Assembly: GCA_001798715.1 (NCBI GenBank)
Contig: MGSF01000003.1
Coordinates: forward strand, 1-39,763
DNA length: 39,763 nucleotides
Reading direction: 5' to 3'
Source of the DNA: Deltaproteobacteria bacterium RIFCSPLOWO2_02_FULL_50_16
GTDB taxonomy: Bacteria; UBA10199; 2-02-FULL-50-16
A program made the position numbers and the translations under genes. Below, piece by piece: positions 1-7,373 of this stretch; the first letter of the stretch is position 1, and each line of letters begins with the position of its first letter. The notes beneath the pieces are model-generated. The model saw only the letters and a list, made by a program, of their open reading frames with translations. It was not told the origin of the DNA and ran no database searches.

Positions 1-128
1 TCTCTCCGCCGTGGCGATGATGGGAGTATTGTTTTCTCAACTAGGTTTCCTTACCTTAGTATAGGGGACGTTTCACCCCTTGCCAAGTTATTAATATTAT
101 TTGCTATCTTAGGGAAGTTTTGAAAATG
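1..128. other. Left-edge stretch, no gene recognised
   Basis: Two plus-strand frames are open from the left edge: one closes at 62-64 after 20 hydrophobic codons, the other at 121-123 after 40 codons. Either could be the C-terminal end of a gene starting outside the window, but neither tail has a recognisable motif and I cannot choose between them. Nothing else is visible here. Confidence 0.3.
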
Positions 129-144
129 GGAAATGGGACTTGAA

Positions 145-195
145 CACTCATCACTTCGTGATGAGTGCCGCGTTCGTCATCACTAGAGTGATGAC
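145..195. repeat. Two adjacent perfect hairpins downstream of tRNA-Gly
   Basis: Positions 145-167 form a perfect 10-bp stem (CACTCATCAC / GTGATGAGTG) with a 3-nt loop. Positions 176-195 form a perfect 9-bp stem (GTCATCACT / AGTGATGAC) with a 2-nt loop. The two stems share the ATCACT core, so they look like related palindromic units. The stretch GGGACTTGAAC at 135-145 repeats the T-arm end of the tRNA at 300-310, so a decayed tRNA fragment may abut the hairpins. A small TGGC-TTCG-CCA hairpin follows near 209-219. No protein is supported here. Confidence 0.6.
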
Positions 196-247
196 TCACT
201 GGCCCGCATGGCTTCGCCAGCGGCTCCAAGTTCCAAGCCCCCCGACC

Positions 248-286
248 AAAAAAAAGAGCGAGCCCCAAAAGGGACCCGCTCTTTTT
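248..286 (-). terminator. Rho-independent terminator of tRNA-Gly
   Basis: Read on the minus strand just after the tRNA 3' end, an 11-bp stem (GAGCGGGTCCC / GGGGCTCGCTC, with G-T wobbles) encloses a TTTT loop and is followed by eight T residues (248-255 on the plus strand are all A). This is a textbook intrinsic terminator, five to ten bases after the mature tRNA end. Confidence 0.85.
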
Positions 287-290
287 GTGA

Positions 291-362
291 GCGGGAGACG
301 GGACTTGAACCCGCGACATTCACGTTGGCAACGTGACGCTCTACCAACTGAGCTACTCCCGC
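291..362 (-). tRNA. tRNA-Gly(GCC)
   Basis: On the minus strand this 72-nt gene has a 7-bp acceptor stem (GCGGGAG / CTCCCGC), a D arm (GCTC...GAGC around CAGTTGGTA), an anticodon stem TCACG/CGTGA with loop TTGCCAA giving anticodon GCC, and a T arm with the canonical GGGTTCAAGTCCC. CCA is not encoded. It is followed by an intrinsic terminator. Protein-like open frames crossing it on both strands are artefacts. Confidence 0.97.
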
Positions 363-367
363 GTGTT

Positions 368-579
368 AGGTCAGCGCCGGCCCCGCGTCGGCGGTGACCT
401 TACAGGCGGGTTGTCCCCTTTAGGGGGCTCCCGCCTAAATCCGTTAGCTTTCCGGTGAGTTTACCGAGCCGGAAAGGTTACGGACTCACGTCCCGATAAG
501 CGAAGCGCATCGGGGCAAAAAATCAGCGGAGCTGACAAATTTGCTGTCCCACATGCTTTATGAGAATAAAGCATGTGGG
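368..579. repeat. Array of six consecutive hairpins between tRNA-Gly and the OmpA gene
   Basis: Six inverted repeats follow each other. 368-400: AGGTCA/TGACCT plus CGCCG/CGGCG. 404-436: AGGCGGG/CCCGCCT with an inner CCCC/GGGG. 448-476: CTTTCCGG/CCGGAAAG. 492-514: CCCGAT/ATCGGG, REP-like. 523-535: TCAGC/GCTGA. 548-579: a perfect 14-bp stem with a GAGA tetraloop. None has a long T tract on either strand apart from short runs, so they are not obvious terminators. The stretch 363-647 contains no supported protein. It could be a structured transcript, a set of palindromic repeats, or the 3' region of the OmpA mRNA read on the minus strand. Confidence 0.6.
491..515. repeat. REP-like palindrome
   Basis: The core GATAAGCGAAGCGCATC flanked by CCC/GGG closely resembles the enterobacterial REP palindrome, whose common variant contains GATAAGCGTAGCGCATC. 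It forms a hairpin CCCGAT(492-497)/ATCGGG(509-514) with an inner GCG/CGC. REP sequences are spread by single-strand TnpA-REP (RAYT) enzymes; none is encoded in this window, so membership is by resemblance only. Confidence 0.4.
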
Positions 580-647
580 GCGCGAAATTGCCAACCCCGA
601 ATTCTAGGAAAAAATAATCTACGAAACAGGAAGGCCTCCTGTCAATC

Positions 648-2246
648 TTAATAAGGACCACTATAGGGGGGTTGCCCTGGATTGGGGGCTGGCGTTGGAT
701 TGGGAGTTTGTTCGGCCGTTTTGATGATGTGAATTTCAACACGGCGATTTTTTTCCCGTCCCGCCTTGGTATCATTGGAATAGAGGGGTCGAGCCGGGCC
801 CCATCCCACATATTCAATGAGCTTGTCCTTGGCGGCGGCGTCGATATGTTGGGCCACATGGAGGGCGCGTTCCTTTGAGAGGCGGATATTGCTGTTTTCA
901 TCGCCCGATGCATCGGTATGCCCCTCGATGCGAATCACCTGGATGTTGGGCCTTGCCTTGAGACCGGCAATCACCTCATCCAAGATGTCTTTTATTTCGG
1001 GGGTCAGTTCGGTTTTTCCCGCCTCAAAATTGAGGGGCGGGGTCTCGATACGATGGGCCGAAAAATTGACCATGGGCCTGGACTTCGCGGCATATTGGCT
1101 TGGGGGTCCCTTGTCACCTAGGGGTTCTTCCTCAGGAGGGGGCATTTGGGCCCCGGGTGAGGCAGGGCATCCTTGATTGGAATAGGAGCCGGGGACCATG
1201 GGACACTGATCCTCCAGGTCGTCCAGCCCGTCGCGATCGCTATCCATTCGGGGGGCCGGTTGAAAAGGGCGGTCCAGGTCAGGACTCTTGGGCTTGTAAT
1301 TGTCACTGGGGCTCCGACGGATCTCTGTGTAGTCATTGTCATCATCGTCCCTGGATTGACCAAAACAGGCCTCAGTAAAGGAAAGACCGGCGATCATACG
1401 AATCATGGGAGAGCCGACGGCACGAACGGCCCCAATCCCCACGCCGAAATCGATCTCAATGCCGTTGGAGAATATCTTTTCAACAGAGAGATCAATCTCC
1501 AAAGGGGAGGTTTCCTTGGCGAAAAAGGCGGAAGGTTCTGTGGCTCCGACGATTTCTAAACGAGGGGTGAGTCCCCAACCCAATCGTCCTCCAAAGCCAA
1601 AACCGTAGGTGAGCAGGTCATCAACAGACAGGCCCCCGCGGATGGCCCTGTCCCGAATCTGCCAGCCAATATTGGTCCCCGCGAAAAATTTCCCAAAATC
1701 CCTGTCCGAAATAACGGTGATGCCCCCTGCAAAATCGTTGGTCCCTGTAAATTTAAAACCATTCCCGGTGGGCATGCGGATATAAGGCAGGAAGGCCAGA
1801 CCCATCATGTGGGTGCGGCCGTCAAAGGCCCGTAGTTTGATATTGAATTGGAGATCACCCAGGGAAAATTCTGTTTCCTCAAGGGCCGAGGCGGGATCTG
1901 AAAAATGATTGTAGATAGCCAGGGGGAAATCGAGCGAGATGTTGACAAAATCAACGAGACTATAGGACCCCAGCAAATGGCCCATAATGTGTCGGTGAAT
2001 GGGATCATTAGCGACATTTAAAAAGTTACTCCTTTTCAGGGGGGCCTCGGCATAATACATCAAGAGACCGAAAGAGTAGGCCCCCTGGGGGCGAATATGG
2101 GATTCGTAAAGGACGAGATAGGGTGAAGAATCGGCCGCCGGGCGCCAAAGCGTCGCCTCAAAACTGTCAAGATCCGCCCTTGCGGGAAGGGCATAAGACA
2201 GGACCCCCAAGATGATGATGAAACATCTGATAAAAGAGAGACGCAT
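648..2246 (-). CDS. OmpA-family outer-membrane protein with TSP3 calcium-binding repeat
   Basis: 532 aa. An N-terminal signal peptide (MRLSFIRCF..., cleavage after ALPARA near residue 24) precedes about 280 residues rich in alternating aromatic and small residues that fit an outer-membrane beta barrel. A thrombospondin type 3-like repeat follows (DSDRDGLDDLEDQCP, about 334-348), then an OmpA-like peptidoglycan-binding domain (about 395-505) with the EGHTDASGDE and NRRVEIHI motifs, and a Pro-rich tail. The family anchors the outer membrane to peptidoglycan through diaminopimelate. The barrel is paralogous to the protein at 36350-37858: both have LGD..F..K.R, a P.GTG/P.GDG..F.G.N.F.GG segment and GWQIRD/GYQIRD. 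No good Shine-Dalgarno site precedes the ATG. It is a single gene; the G-rich repeat separates it from the upstream kefB-like gene. Confidence 0.9.
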   Translation of the reverse strand: MRLSFIRCFIIILGVLSYALPARADLDSFEATLWRPAADSSPYLVLYESHIRPQGAYSFGLLMYYAEAPLKRSNFLNVANDPIHRHIMGHLLGSYSLVDFVNISLDFPLAIYNHFSDPASALEETEFSLGDLQFNIKLRAFDGRTHMMGLAFLPYIRMPTGNGFKFTGTNDFAGGITVISDRDFGKFFAGTNIGWQIRDRAIRGGLSVDDLLTYGFGFGGRLGWGLTPRLEIVGATEPSAFFAKETSPLEIDLSVEKIFSNGIEIDFGVGIGAVRAVGSPMIRMIAGLSFTEACFGQSRDDDDNDYTEIRRSPSDNYKPKSPDLDRPFQPAPRMDSDRDGLDDLEDQCPMVPGSYSNQGCPASPGAQMPPPEEEPLGDKGPPSQYAAKSRPMVNFSAHRIETPPLNFEAGKTELTPEIKDILDEVIAGLKARPNIQVIRIEGHTDASGDENSNIRLSKERALHVAQHIDAAAKDKLIEYVGWGPARPLYSNDTKAGREKNRRVEIHIIKTAEQTPNPTPAPNPGQPPYSGPY

Positions 2247-2257
2247 TTTCTTTATAC

Positions 2258-2286
2258 AAAATACACCAAAAACAAAAAAACTTCAA
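2258..2286 (-). promoter_or_regulatory. Candidate sigma-70 promoter of the OmpA/TSP3 gene
   Basis: On the minus strand TTGAAG (2281-2286) is followed after 17 bases by TATTTT (2258-2263). The predicted start would lie about five bases before the ATG at 2246, giving an almost leaderless mRNA, which fits the missing Shine-Dalgarno site. The T-rich spacer makes a chance match possible. Confidence 0.35.
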
Positions 2287-2340
2287 CTTGATGATTCCCT
2301 TCCCTCTTTGGGGGGAGGGTGAGGGAGAGGGGGAGGAAAA
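2282..2340 (+). repeat. G-rich dispersed repeat, copy 1, with G-quadruplex pattern
   Basis: TTCAACTTGAT followed by CCCTCTTTGGGGGGAGGG and a GGG-rich run is found again at 13361-13434, nearly identical over about 50 bases. The plus strand holds four G tracts of three or more separated by 1-3 bases (about 2310-2336), which meets the usual G-quadruplex pattern. It lies between two minus-strand genes. Confidence 0.75.
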
Positions 2341-4029
2341 TCAGAAAAAATCGGCGCTGCCAAAGGCGCGAATCTCCTCCATCAACTCTCGGATCTCGAG
2401 ATCAGGGACCTTGAGAAAATGAAGAAGGGCGCGTCCGATTTCAATGCCTCCTTCGAGTTCTTCGCTGATTACCACATCGGCCCCTGCCTCATAAAGATTG
2501 TCGACAAGGTCCCGATATTTGCTCCTTGTGATGATGAAAATGTCGGGGTTGAGTTTTTTGGCGTGTTCTATGATCTTGAGACTGTCGAGGTAATCCGGGA
2601 TCACGATGGCCAGGACCTTTGCGCTTTCAATATTGCAATGGAACAGGATTTCCGGACTGGCCCCGTCTCCAAAGACGGCCGGGATATTACGGTGGATGAG
2701 GTCGGCGATGGTTTTTGGATTGAGCTCAACTATGAGATAGTCTATTTTTTTTCTGTCCATGATACCGCAGAGGGCCTGACCGAGGGGGCCAAATCCACAC
2801 ACGATGGCGTGGTTCTTTAAAGGAAGCTTGATATCTTGACCGATGTTGTCTTTGAAATCCTTCCAATGACTGATCTGTTGCGCCGTTTGGAAGGCCCATT
2901 TTGCCAAAAAAGGCGTCACAAGAAGGGTCGTTCCCGCAATCGTGATGATAAAATGAAAAAGATTATCGCCGATTACCCCTTGTTTTTGACCGATTAGGGC
3001 AAGAAGATAGGACAGTTCCCCAATCTGACTGGTGAGGATTCCCACGGGAAGGGCGATCGTGATGGGGTAGCGAAGGATGAGGACGCTGATGGTTCCAGTG
3101 ATAGTTTTGAGGAGCAAGATGCCGAAAAAGAAGAGGAGAAAAATGAGGGGAAATTGAACGACAAAAGAAAAATCGATCATCATTCCCAAGGAGGCAAAAA
3201 AGAGGCTGCTAAAGGCATAGTGAAAGGGAGCGATCTGGGTTTGTGTATGAGTCACATAAGGGGTGGTACTGATCAGAAGGCCGGCAATGAAGGCCCCCAG
3301 GATGTAAGAAAATCCCAGGCGGTGAAACATCCAGGCAATCCCAAGACCGAGCATGAGGACGAAGATGATGGAGAGTTCCTGGCTCTTTGTCCGGCCGACC
3401 CAGAGAAAAAGGCGTTGCAAGACATAACGCTGAAAGATCCAAAGGACAAAAAGTCCAGTCACAGATTTGAGGAAAATGGGACCTGTTTCATCTAGAAAAC
3501 CATGAGAGAGATGAGCCCCAAAGGTAAAGGGGAGGAGAAGGAGCATGGGGATGATGATGAGGTCTTGATAAAGAAGAATGGAGGTGCCTATGCGACCGAT
3601 GGGGGTGTCCAGACGCCCCTTGCCTTCAATGGCCCGAAGGACAGCGGCGGTGCTGGATAATGAAAAGATACAGCCAAAGAGAAGAGATTGGGGAATAGTA
3701 AAACCGATCATGTGGCAGAAAAGAAAACCAAGGGCGGCCGTTGATAACACTTGAGTGGTGCCTCCAAGGAGGAGGGAGAGGGTCGTTTTTTTGAGACGTT
3801 CTAGTGAAAATTCCAGGCCCACTGAAAAAAGGAGAAAAATGACACCGACCTCGGAAAGAATGAGGATGTGATCGTAATTGGTGATCCATTTTAGCCCGTA
3901 GGGTCCGAGAAGGGCGCCACTCAAGATAAAGCCGACCAGTGAGGGGAGATGAAGGCGATGGGTTAAAAGGACAAGGACAAGTGAGACGGCAAAGATCAGA
4001 AGAATATCTTTAAAAATGGCGACGTCCAT
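2341..4029 (-). CDS. CPA2-family (KefB/KefC-type) cation:proton antiporter with RCK_N domain
   Basis: 562 aa. About twelve hydrophobic segments over residues 1-390 form the Na+/H+ exchanger fold, starting with the typical LPSLVGFILSGALLGP segment. A soluble TrkA-N/RCK_N domain follows (about 400-540) with the dinucleotide-binding GFGPLGQ motif and the V/I-E-L-N-P strand end that binds the nucleotide ribose. Such proteins exchange K+ or Na+ for protons across the inner membrane, gated by NAD(H) or other ligands. No RCK_C domain follows; the tail ends after about 20 residues. The start has AGGAG 12 bases upstream and lies 9 bp after the radical SAM gene, so it is the last gene of the metF operon. 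Substrate ion cannot be told from sequence. Confidence 0.9.
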   Translation of the reverse strand: MDVAIFKDILLIFAVSLVLVLLTHRLHLPSLVGFILSGALLGPYGLKWITNYDHILILSEVGVIFLLFSVGLEFSLERLKKTTLSLLLGGTTQVLSTAALGFLFCHMIGFTIPQSLLFGCIFSLSSTAAVLRAIEGKGRLDTPIGRIGTSILLYQDLIIIPMLLLLPFTFGAHLSHGFLDETGPIFLKSVTGLFVLWIFQRYVLQRLFLWVGRTKSQELSIIFVLMLGLGIAWMFHRLGFSYILGAFIAGLLISTTPYVTHTQTQIAPFHYAFSSLFFASLGMMIDFSFVVQFPLIFLLFFFGILLLKTITGTISVLILRYPITIALPVGILTSQIGELSYLLALIGQKQGVIGDNLFHFIITIAGTTLLVTPFLAKWAFQTAQQISHWKDFKDNIGQDIKLPLKNHAIVCGFGPLGQALCGIMDRKKIDYLIVELNPKTIADLIHRNIPAVFGDGASPEILFHCNIESAKVLAIVIPDYLDSLKIIEHAKKLNPDIFIITRSKYRDLVDNLYEAGADVVISEELEGGIEIGRALLHFLKVPDLEIRELMEEIRAFGSADFF

Positions 4030-4038
4030 AAAGCCGAC

Positions 4039-5484
4039 TTACTCCTTGTAGCCTTTGAGTACCTGGTGAGTCTTAAGTTCCTGGGTCCTCTGGTAAGACA
4101 GTGTCCTCTGAATGTGGGCCGAGTAAAAAACGCCCTGATCGATCAAACGGATCTCATGATTGTCGATTTCCACCCATCCCAGATCTAAAAAGGCCTGCCA
4201 GAGAGGCAAAAATTGATCCACGACATCCTTTCCAAAATGGGCCTGGTAGAGATCGCGATACAGGCGATTTTCCTGGAGCTGGTTGCAAATGTAGACGAGC
4301 TCCAGGTCTTCGATGGCATACAAGATGCCCGCCCGATAAGGGATCCGGCCCTCGTCAATCTGATCGTAGTAGTCCTTGAGGATATGGGGGGAGAGGTATC
4401 CACACCCCATTTTTTCAGGGAGACCACAGATGCGGAAGCCTCCGGAAAAACCAATGGCATAGATGTCGCAATTCAAGGGGTCGTGGCTTAAGGTCTCGTA
4501 TTTAAAATCACTGTCGGCATTGATCTTTTCAAAATCACTCATCGTGCGTTGTCGATAACCATGATCTGAAAGCTTGTCGCGAATCGTTTGATACATCTTG
4601 ATAAAGAGGTGGATATCGGGGATCCTCTCGCGCAGTGGGGGACGCGAGAAGGCAGAGAGATCCTTGAGGATATTTAATGGATAGGCGGTAATATGGGGGA
4701 CCTGCCATTCAATCAGGGTCTGGATGTCCGAGAGCGCGTCATCGTGGGTTTGTTGAGGCCAGCCATAGATAAGGTCCAGGTTGTGATTGAGTCCATGATG
4801 ATGAGTATGTTCGAGGGCCTTGAGGATGTGTTCTCTTTTTTGTTTGCGACCGCTCAAAGAGATGAGATGATCGTGGAGTTGTTGTACACCGATGCTGATA
4901 CGCGTGACACCGGCTTCCTTGAGGGCCTGAAATTTATCCTCCTGCGTAAAGAGTTGTGGGATTCCTTCAAATGTGATTTCACCGCCTTTTTTTAGTGTAA
5001 AATATTTTAGAACCAGCGAGACATAGTCTTTGCATTCCTCCGGATTGAGGATATTGGGAGTGCCGCCGCCAAAATAGATGGCATCGAGCTCTTTGATTTT
5101 GATAGGGGGGGTGACAATTTCCAATTCTCTTTGAAGGTAATCAAGATAGGTCCGGATCTGGGATCGATTTTGAAGATCGACCTTGGGAAAAAGGCAAAAA
5201 CCGCAATTTTCCGGTTGAGTGGGAAGGCAAAAAGGGAGGCTGACATAGAGAATATGATGGGGTTTGGGGATATGAGTACATTCTTCCAAGATTTTTGCCA
5301 AGGGAACTGGATCGGGGCGTAGAAGAGAAAAGCTCGGATGATTGGCCAAGACCTTATTGCCCGGGGGGATATGAAGGACTTTTTTTAGATTTTCTTTGAC
5401 AAAGGCCGCAATAGCAGGATCCGCCCCGGGAAGCTTGTCGCCAGACTTGTAATAGGAGGGGGCTTGTTGAAGATTGAAGGCCAC
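4039..5484 (-). CDS. Radical SAM protein of the HemN/HemW (coproporphyrinogen oxidase-like) family
   Basis: 481 aa. The radical SAM core begins at LYVSLPFC (about 79-86). The iron-sulfur cysteines are C86, C94 and C97, spaced Cx7Cx2C, instead of the Cx3Cx2C of HemN. GGGTP (139-143), the SAM-binding EGIPQLF region (in place of E.NP), RISIGVQ and the NLDLIYGWP segment (the D.I.GLP.Q region of HemN) follow. The C-terminal half resembles the HemN cofactor domain. The enzyme class includes oxygen-independent coproporphyrinogen oxidase, the haem chaperone HemW and haem-degrading HutW/ChuW enzymes. The Cys spacing argues against classical HemN. It sits 40 bp after metF and 9 bp before the antiporter gene. 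Confidence 0.8.
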   Translation of the reverse strand: MAFNLQQAPSYYKSGDKLPGADPAIAAFVKENLKKVLHIPPGNKVLANHPSFSLLRPDPVPLAKILEECTHIPKPHHILYVSLPFCLPTQPENCGFCLFPKVDLQNRSQIRTYLDYLQRELEIVTPPIKIKELDAIYFGGGTPNILNPEECKDYVSLVLKYFTLKKGGEITFEGIPQLFTQEDKFQALKEAGVTRISIGVQQLHDHLISLSGRKQKREHILKALEHTHHHGLNHNLDLIYGWPQQTHDDALSDIQTLIEWQVPHITAYPLNILKDLSAFSRPPLRERIPDIHLFIKMYQTIRDKLSDHGYRQRTMSDFEKINADSDFKYETLSHDPLNCDIYAIGFSGGFRICGLPEKMGCGYLSPHILKDYYDQIDEGRIPYRAGILYAIEDLELVYICNQLQENRLYRDLYQAHFGKDVVDQFLPLWQAFLDLGWVEIDNHEIRLIDQGVFYSAHIQRTLSYQRTQELKTHQVLKGYKE

Positions 5485-5524
5485 GGTTTTCGAATTTTAA
5501 CAGGTTTTTAAAGACACGTCTATA

Positions 5525-6415
5525 CTAGAACTGAAGCCGTTTGGAGAGTTCCAGCGCCGCTCGACTTCGATTTAAGATGTAGAGATGAATACCGGGGACA
5601 TTTTCTTTGAAGAGGTAATCAATCTGTTTTGTGGCCCAATCGATCCCAATCAGTTCCATGGCCTCGGGGTCATTCTCGGCCTTCTCCAATTTGTGTACCA
5701 GTTTTTTAGGCAAACTCGCCCCGCACATGTGTGTAAATCTCTTGATTTGGGAGTAGGAAAGGATGGGCATGATTCCCGGAATAATGGGGACGGCTTCGCC
5801 GATGCCGACCTTTTGAGCCGCCTCGACAAATCGATAATAAAGGGTGTTGTCAAAAAAGAGCTGGGTGGTGATGAACGAGGCCCCGGCCTCCACTTTTCTT
5901 TTTAAAAAATGCAGGTCCTCCTCAAAGGAAGAGGCCTCGGGATGTTTTTCGGGATAACCGCCGACACCCAGACAAATCTCAGGAAATTCCATTTTTAAAA
6001 AACTGACCAATTCATTGGCATGGCGAAATCCGTCAGAAACGGGCGTAAATTGACAGGTCTCCTGAGGGGGGTCGCCTCGTAAGGACATGATGTTTAAAAA
6101 ATCTTGTTTCTTAAATTCACCGACGATATTTTTGATGTCATTTTTTGAAGAGGCCACGCAGGTAAGGTGGGGGACGACTGTAATCTTGAGTTCTTCCTTG
6201 AGCCAGGAACACATGTCCAAGGTGCGCTCGCGCGTACTCCCACCGGCCCCGTAGGTGACAGTGACAAAGGAGGGGCGGGCGGTTTTCAGCTGTCGGGCCA
6301 CCTCATAAAACTTGGAAAGACCCTCATCACTTTTTGGGGGGAAAAATTCGAAGGACAGGCAGTGTTTTCCGGCTTTTTGGGTGTCGCGGATAATATCGAT
6401 GACCCTTTTCTGCAT
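5525..6415 (-). CDS. metF: Methylenetetrahydrofolate reductase
   Basis: 296 aa, the usual bacterial length. It reduces 5,10-methylene-THF to 5-methyl-THF for methionine synthesis, using FAD. The N-terminal SFEFFPPK motif carries the catalytic Glu, TYGAGGS and HLTCVA follow, and LRGDPP is the FAD/folate loop; ITTQLFFD and PIIPGIMP complete the TIM-barrel signature. The ATG at 6415 gives a family-typical N-terminus (MQKRVIDIIRD), though no strong Shine-Dalgarno site is visible. It is the first gene of a minus-strand operon with the radical SAM and antiporter genes. Confidence 0.96.
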   Translation of the reverse strand: MQKRVIDIIRDTQKAGKHCLSFEFFPPKSDEGLSKFYEVARQLKTARPSFVTVTYGAGGSTRERTLDMCSWLKEELKITVVPHLTCVASSKNDIKNIVGEFKKQDFLNIMSLRGDPPQETCQFTPVSDGFRHANELVSFLKMEFPEICLGVGGYPEKHPEASSFEEDLHFLKRKVEAGASFITTQLFFDNTLYYRFVEAAQKVGIGEAVPIIPGIMPILSYSQIKRFTHMCGASLPKKLVHKLEKAENDPEAMELIGIDWATKQIDYLFKENVPGIHLYILNRSRAALELSKRLQF

Positions 6416-6478
6416 AGACAGGATGGATTACTGTAATATGAATGGAAAATCAATGAGGATCTGTGATAGCATGATGCC

Positions 6479-6712
6479 ATGAGTCTGGATACACGGGAAA
6501 ATAATTGCTGGGAATTTTGGAATTGTCCCCCCTCCATCAGGGATCAATGTCCTGCCTTTATCGACAAACTGGGCCAGGCCTGCTGGCTCATTGCCCAGTC
6601 CCATTGTCCACGATTGATGAAGGGGAAACGATTGATGAAGGGTTTTTTCAAGAGTTGTGATGCGTGCCCCTGGCATCAAGAGGTCCGCTCAAGAGAAGTA
6701 CAGCACAAATAA
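6479..6712 (+). CDS. Small Cys/Trp-rich protein (two-CW type)
   Basis: 77 aa with nine cysteines and four tryptophans. It opens with NCWEFWNC, then QCPAF, ACWL, HCPRL, a SCDAC pair and PWH. The NCWEF...C...CPA...CW layout is that of small two-CW domain proteins found in deltaproteobacteria and other anaerobes, often alone or attached to sensor proteins; their role is not established. The Cys pairs suggest metal or iron-sulfur binding. It is the only plus-strand gene in this part, read divergently from metF. TGAGGA lies about 20 bases before the ATG, too far to be a good ribosome site, so the start is uncertain. Confidence 0.75.
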   Translation: MSLDTRENNCWEFWNCPPSIRDQCPAFIDKLGQACWLIAQSHCPRLMKGKRLMKGFFKSCDACPWHQEVRSREVQHK

Positions 6713-6723
6713 AGATAATTCTA

Positions 6724-7257
6724 TCAATGATAATTTGTGGATTTGGGTTGGCTGATGAGAGTCAGTGCCTTGGTAAAACTGGCCCGGTCATTGAGGACGA
6801 AGTGCTCTGTCGCCTTGCGCTGGGGATCGAGCATGATCAATTCGGGAACGATAAAAGACTCAAACTGATTTCGGGGATGCTCTGCTTCAGGGGCTTGGGG
6901 ATCCAGGATGTACATGGGAAAGGGGGGGTAATAATCCCTAAAAACCTTGGAGAGCGTTTCCATCTCTTCTGATTTTAGGCGATCTGGGTCATAATCCAAA
7001 AAAATAAGATTGACGGACTCTAACTGATCGGCGAGTCCCGCGAGGAGTTCATATTGGGGGAGATTTTTGAGACAGGGGGGATGTGTTGTGACCCAGACGA
7101 TGACAATGAAGGGTTTTCCGTTATTGACGTTAGAAAGTTTGAGTCTTCCCTTTTCTTCGAAACCACCGGGTCCTTTGTCGAGCTGGATGAGGTGGAGCTG
7201 GATGGGGTGGGGAGGGGTATCAAGATCCGTCACAAAAAGCTTTGAAGGGGGTGCCAT
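6724..7257 (-). CDS. Thioredoxin-like protein with a single active-site cysteine
   Basis: 177 aa, no signal peptide. Residues 38-140 fit a TlpA/AhpC-like thioredoxin fold: GRLKLSNVNNGKPFIVIVWVTTHPPC then LKNLPQ, with VNLIFLDYD as the next strand. At the redox-active site the usual CPPC is HPPC (H59-P60-P61-C62), so only the second cysteine remains and no dithiol is possible. It may be a monothiol or peroxiredoxin-like protein, or non-redox. GGAGGAGAA lies 4-5 bases before the ATG at 7257, an excellent ribosome site. It converges with the small Cys/Trp-rich gene (12-bp gap). Confidence 0.7.
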   Translation of the reverse strand: MAPPSKLFVTDLDTPPHPIQLHLIQLDKGPGGFEEKGRLKLSNVNNGKPFIVIVWVTTHPPCLKNLPQYELLAGLADQLESVNLIFLDYDPDRLKSEEMETLSKVFRDYYPPFPMYILDPQAPEAEHPRNQFESFIVPELIMLDPQRKATEHFVLNDRASFTKALTLISQPKSTNYH

Positions 7258-7373
7258 GGGATTCTCCTCCGTGTGAGGAAGGACAATAACATTTTTTTTG
7301 GTGTGAAGGCCATCCTTTTTTACGGGCTTTGACGTTGACAGAGAGGAAGAGACGCTCTACTAAGGAAGGGACT

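Noticed and set aside
104-397. Overlapping open frames on both strands near the left edge
   Set aside because: They cross tRNA-Gly, its terminator and hairpins; the peptides (RRDLNPRHS..., VQVPSP) are the familiar artefacts of reading a tRNA.
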